From positions 5,941,759-6,005,758 of the forward strand of contig OZ038326.1 of NCBI GenBank assembly GCA_964035795.1: a stretch of DNA of 64,000 nt, given 5' to 3'. A program made the translations under genes and the position numbers. Positions 61,854 to 64,000 of this stretch are shown here, in pieces. Below the pieces are notes generated by a model that had not been told where the DNA came from, searched no databases, and worked only from the letters and a program-made list of their open reading frames with translations. Each line of letters begins with the position of its first letter. The stretch's first letter is position 1. This DNA is from Pterobdella sp. o SKG-2022. Lineage: Eukaryota > Annelida > Clitellata > Hirudinida > Piscicolidae.

Positions 61854-63964
61854 CTGTTATTGAAATCAATGGAATAATAAAGGCATTAAAAACAATAATA
61901 ATGATAATAGTAATATGAATTTTACATAGTTCCATCAAATTAAAAAATTTATTTACAACCTTTTACCCACCAAGAGCCTATTTTTGGAGCGCGTGGATAA
62001 ATGAATATATTTGAATAATAGTTTTGATTCTTTTATTGGTTGTAATAGATTTATTCGTTTGGAAAAAAGTAGAAGCTTTTTTCACTATATTTGAGAAATT
62101 ATTAGCTTAAATATTGTCTAATTTTTATAAAAATTACAAAACTCTGTAATTTTTGTATAATGTCCTTTAAGACTAATGAGGCAATTCAAAAAAAAAATTA
62201 ACTTTTCTTATAGCCTCAATACAGCGGGTACTGACTTAAAGTTGAATATTCAAAAAAATCGGCTTAAATTTACAATGAGTGAAATTTTATCATAATGCTT
62301 CAACAATGATAATAAAATCATCAATAACCATAGTTATAACTATGATAATGGTAGCAGCGTATTTTTGATTCTATCCTATGTTCAAAAACACACGGATACA
62401 TTTGAGAGGTTTCGACAAGCACTGAAAGTGGTTCTACAACTCAGATGTTAGATATTATATTCCTTATTTTGACATCTTAACTATTTTTGTAGTCAAAATT
62501 TCCTATAACTTCTGAGTCAAAATTATAGAAACAGAAAGCAAGTTTTATTTCCTCAAACGATTTCATTATCACTTTTTTTTAAATTTAATAAAAACTAAAT
62601 AGTTTTCAAAATGCTTATACTATAATCTTTCACATTTTTTCATCACTCAATTCTCAACACCTAAGGCCATGAAGATTCTCTCAATAAGTTTAAGTTCTTG
62701 CTTGTCACCACGATATTTCAGACTTTAAAAAGTGCCAATAATTTAAATTGTTGCAAAAGCTTTATTAACTTGTTTTTGATGTTGCTCAAAATTTTATGAA
62801 AAAGAAAGATTTTGGGAGACCTTTGTTTTGTTTCTTAGCTACCTATGATGCATCTTCAAAATTCTTTTGGACAAGGCTTGAATTTCAAAGACCTGAAATG
62901 GTTTAAACTATTTTTGCAAGTAACTGAAGCACTTGGATCCTTTTTATGAATTAAGACAAGCTCACATATCTGAAAGTCCTTAAAGTTTGCGATAGGCTGA
63001 TGAAAGAAACAAGAAAAAAAAAATTAAAATGATCAATTTTTTAGCTGAAAAAATCAATTTGGATGGTTGGGTTGGAACTCAAAAAATTTTCAGTTGAGAA
63101 AATAAATCGAAACTTTCTCTAATAACATGTAAAGAATTGGTCATTATTCACTACATAGTTAAATATTGTTCTCAAAACGTTGTTCAAGATATGAAATCGG
63201 GTTTTAAATGAAAAACTAGCGGCATTCTATTTTTTTGAGCACAACGTCTAATTTTATTTTCAAAATACAAAAAAATTTTTTTAAAATAATAATCGAAATA
63301 TCTTGTAAAACGCGAGTTATAAATTAGACCGAGACTATACATATGTCATAAAGGCTGAAAGTATGTGTTTGAAAAAGGGAACGGAAAATTGATGATTTTT
63401 ATGGAGTGTGACTGATCGGTTTTCAGACTGGGTCATTGAGCTTCTTTATTGAAGTCGTCCATGGATATGAGGCTCTCAATTAACCTCAAAAAGCTCTCAT
63501 CATTAAAAGGTTTTTTAAAAATCGTCAACTTAGCATATAAATTGAAACAAAGCATGAAATTAAGTGAAGTCGAAAGAAAAAAGATATTTATGTACAAAAA
63601 GACCATAAATTCATATATAGTTATAAAACTCATGCAGTTTATAAAAAGTGTTACAGAAGACTTAATTTAATATATTTAAGCATAAATTTCGATGATTCAG
63701 AAAAAATTGATGATTCAAAGAAAGATAAACAAAATAGGACAAAATTATGAACATATACAAAATTATAAAAATGAACATACAAAAAAAGATATACAAAAAC
63801 ACACAAAAAGATTTTTAAAAAATATAAAAATACATATGGCATCTTAACGCCTGTTAAATATTTATAATTTTTGCGATTTGATAGTTAGTATATTAGCGTG
63901 CAATTTAACGTCGTGTCCAATCTTGCACCAAACTTAGCGCCTGCAATTTGAGACTGCTTTTCTG
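61854..63964. other. AT-rich stretch, presumably intron of the reverse-strand gene
   Basis: Two weak minus-strand exon-like pieces occur: near 62640-62705 (LKYRGDKQELKLIERIFMAL) and 63433-63510 (DESFLRLIESLISMDDFNKE, then a stop). Neither joins the inhibitor-2-like exons in phase, and neither is assigned. Confidence 0.35.
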
Positions 63965-64000
63965 TTATAACCTGGATAACAGTAGACTTCGGTAGCAGGT
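63965..64000 (-). mobile_element. Dispersed repeat, inverted copy cut by the window end
   Basis: The last 36 bases are the reverse complement of 24164-24199 with three mismatches. Similarity continues weakly to lower coordinates. The rest of the element should lie beyond the window. Confidence 0.6.

Overview
This window is nuclear DNA from an invertebrate animal. It is very AT-rich outside exons. Its genes are split into many short exons with GT..AG introns, polyadenylation signals follow several stop codons, and simple repeats and decayed retroelements are common. The gene set (CSTF1, a discoidin/fucolectin protein, a BPI/LBP-family protein, CR1-like LINE fragments) fits a non-vertebrate metazoan such as a cnidarian or lophotrochozoan. 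I cannot place it further from sequence alone. Exons stand out from introns because they are richer in G and C.

Layout. 1-7186 holds no gene I can name; it contains a perfect 28-bp hairpin, microsatellites and a diverged tandem duplication. 7187-12457 (+) is a nine-exon gene for a secreted-type protein with two discoidin (F5/8 C) domains, the first seen only in its last part, followed by a fucolectin-like domain. 15071-20973 (+) encodes a secreted protein: signal peptide, Lys/Gln-rich coiled coil, then about 85-90 tandem Asp-rich calcium-binding repeats of 12-13 residues. 22156-23275 (+) looks like a small secreted, strongly basic protein built from tiny exons. 23276-44264 is gene-poor and contains a long (TTA)n tract, a tRNA-Lys-like pseudogene, CR1-like LINE pieces and several weak exon candidates. 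44265-45921 (+) is an unrecognised Cys-rich single-pass membrane protein. 49499-50598 (+) is a shortened BPI/LBP-like gene. 52238-60369 (+) is a complete CSTF1 (CstF-50) gene of 14 exons and 435 codons. 60657-61853 (-) is the 3' part of a gene resembling protein phosphatase inhibitor 2, tail-to-tail with CSTF1.

The strongest unexplained structure is a family of three hairpin elements (12976-13098, 38729-38839, 50711-50847). They share a 36-bp core of fixed length with one G-C/A-T compensatory change. The long flanking arms pair within each copy but differ in sequence between copies. Second in interest is the neighbouring pair of secreted proteins, one extremely acidic and one extremely basic, on the same strand. 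Most secreted-protein genes here end their signal-peptide exon in phase 1. All gene models were built by eye from splice signals, phase continuity and family resemblance; no search or transcript data were available.
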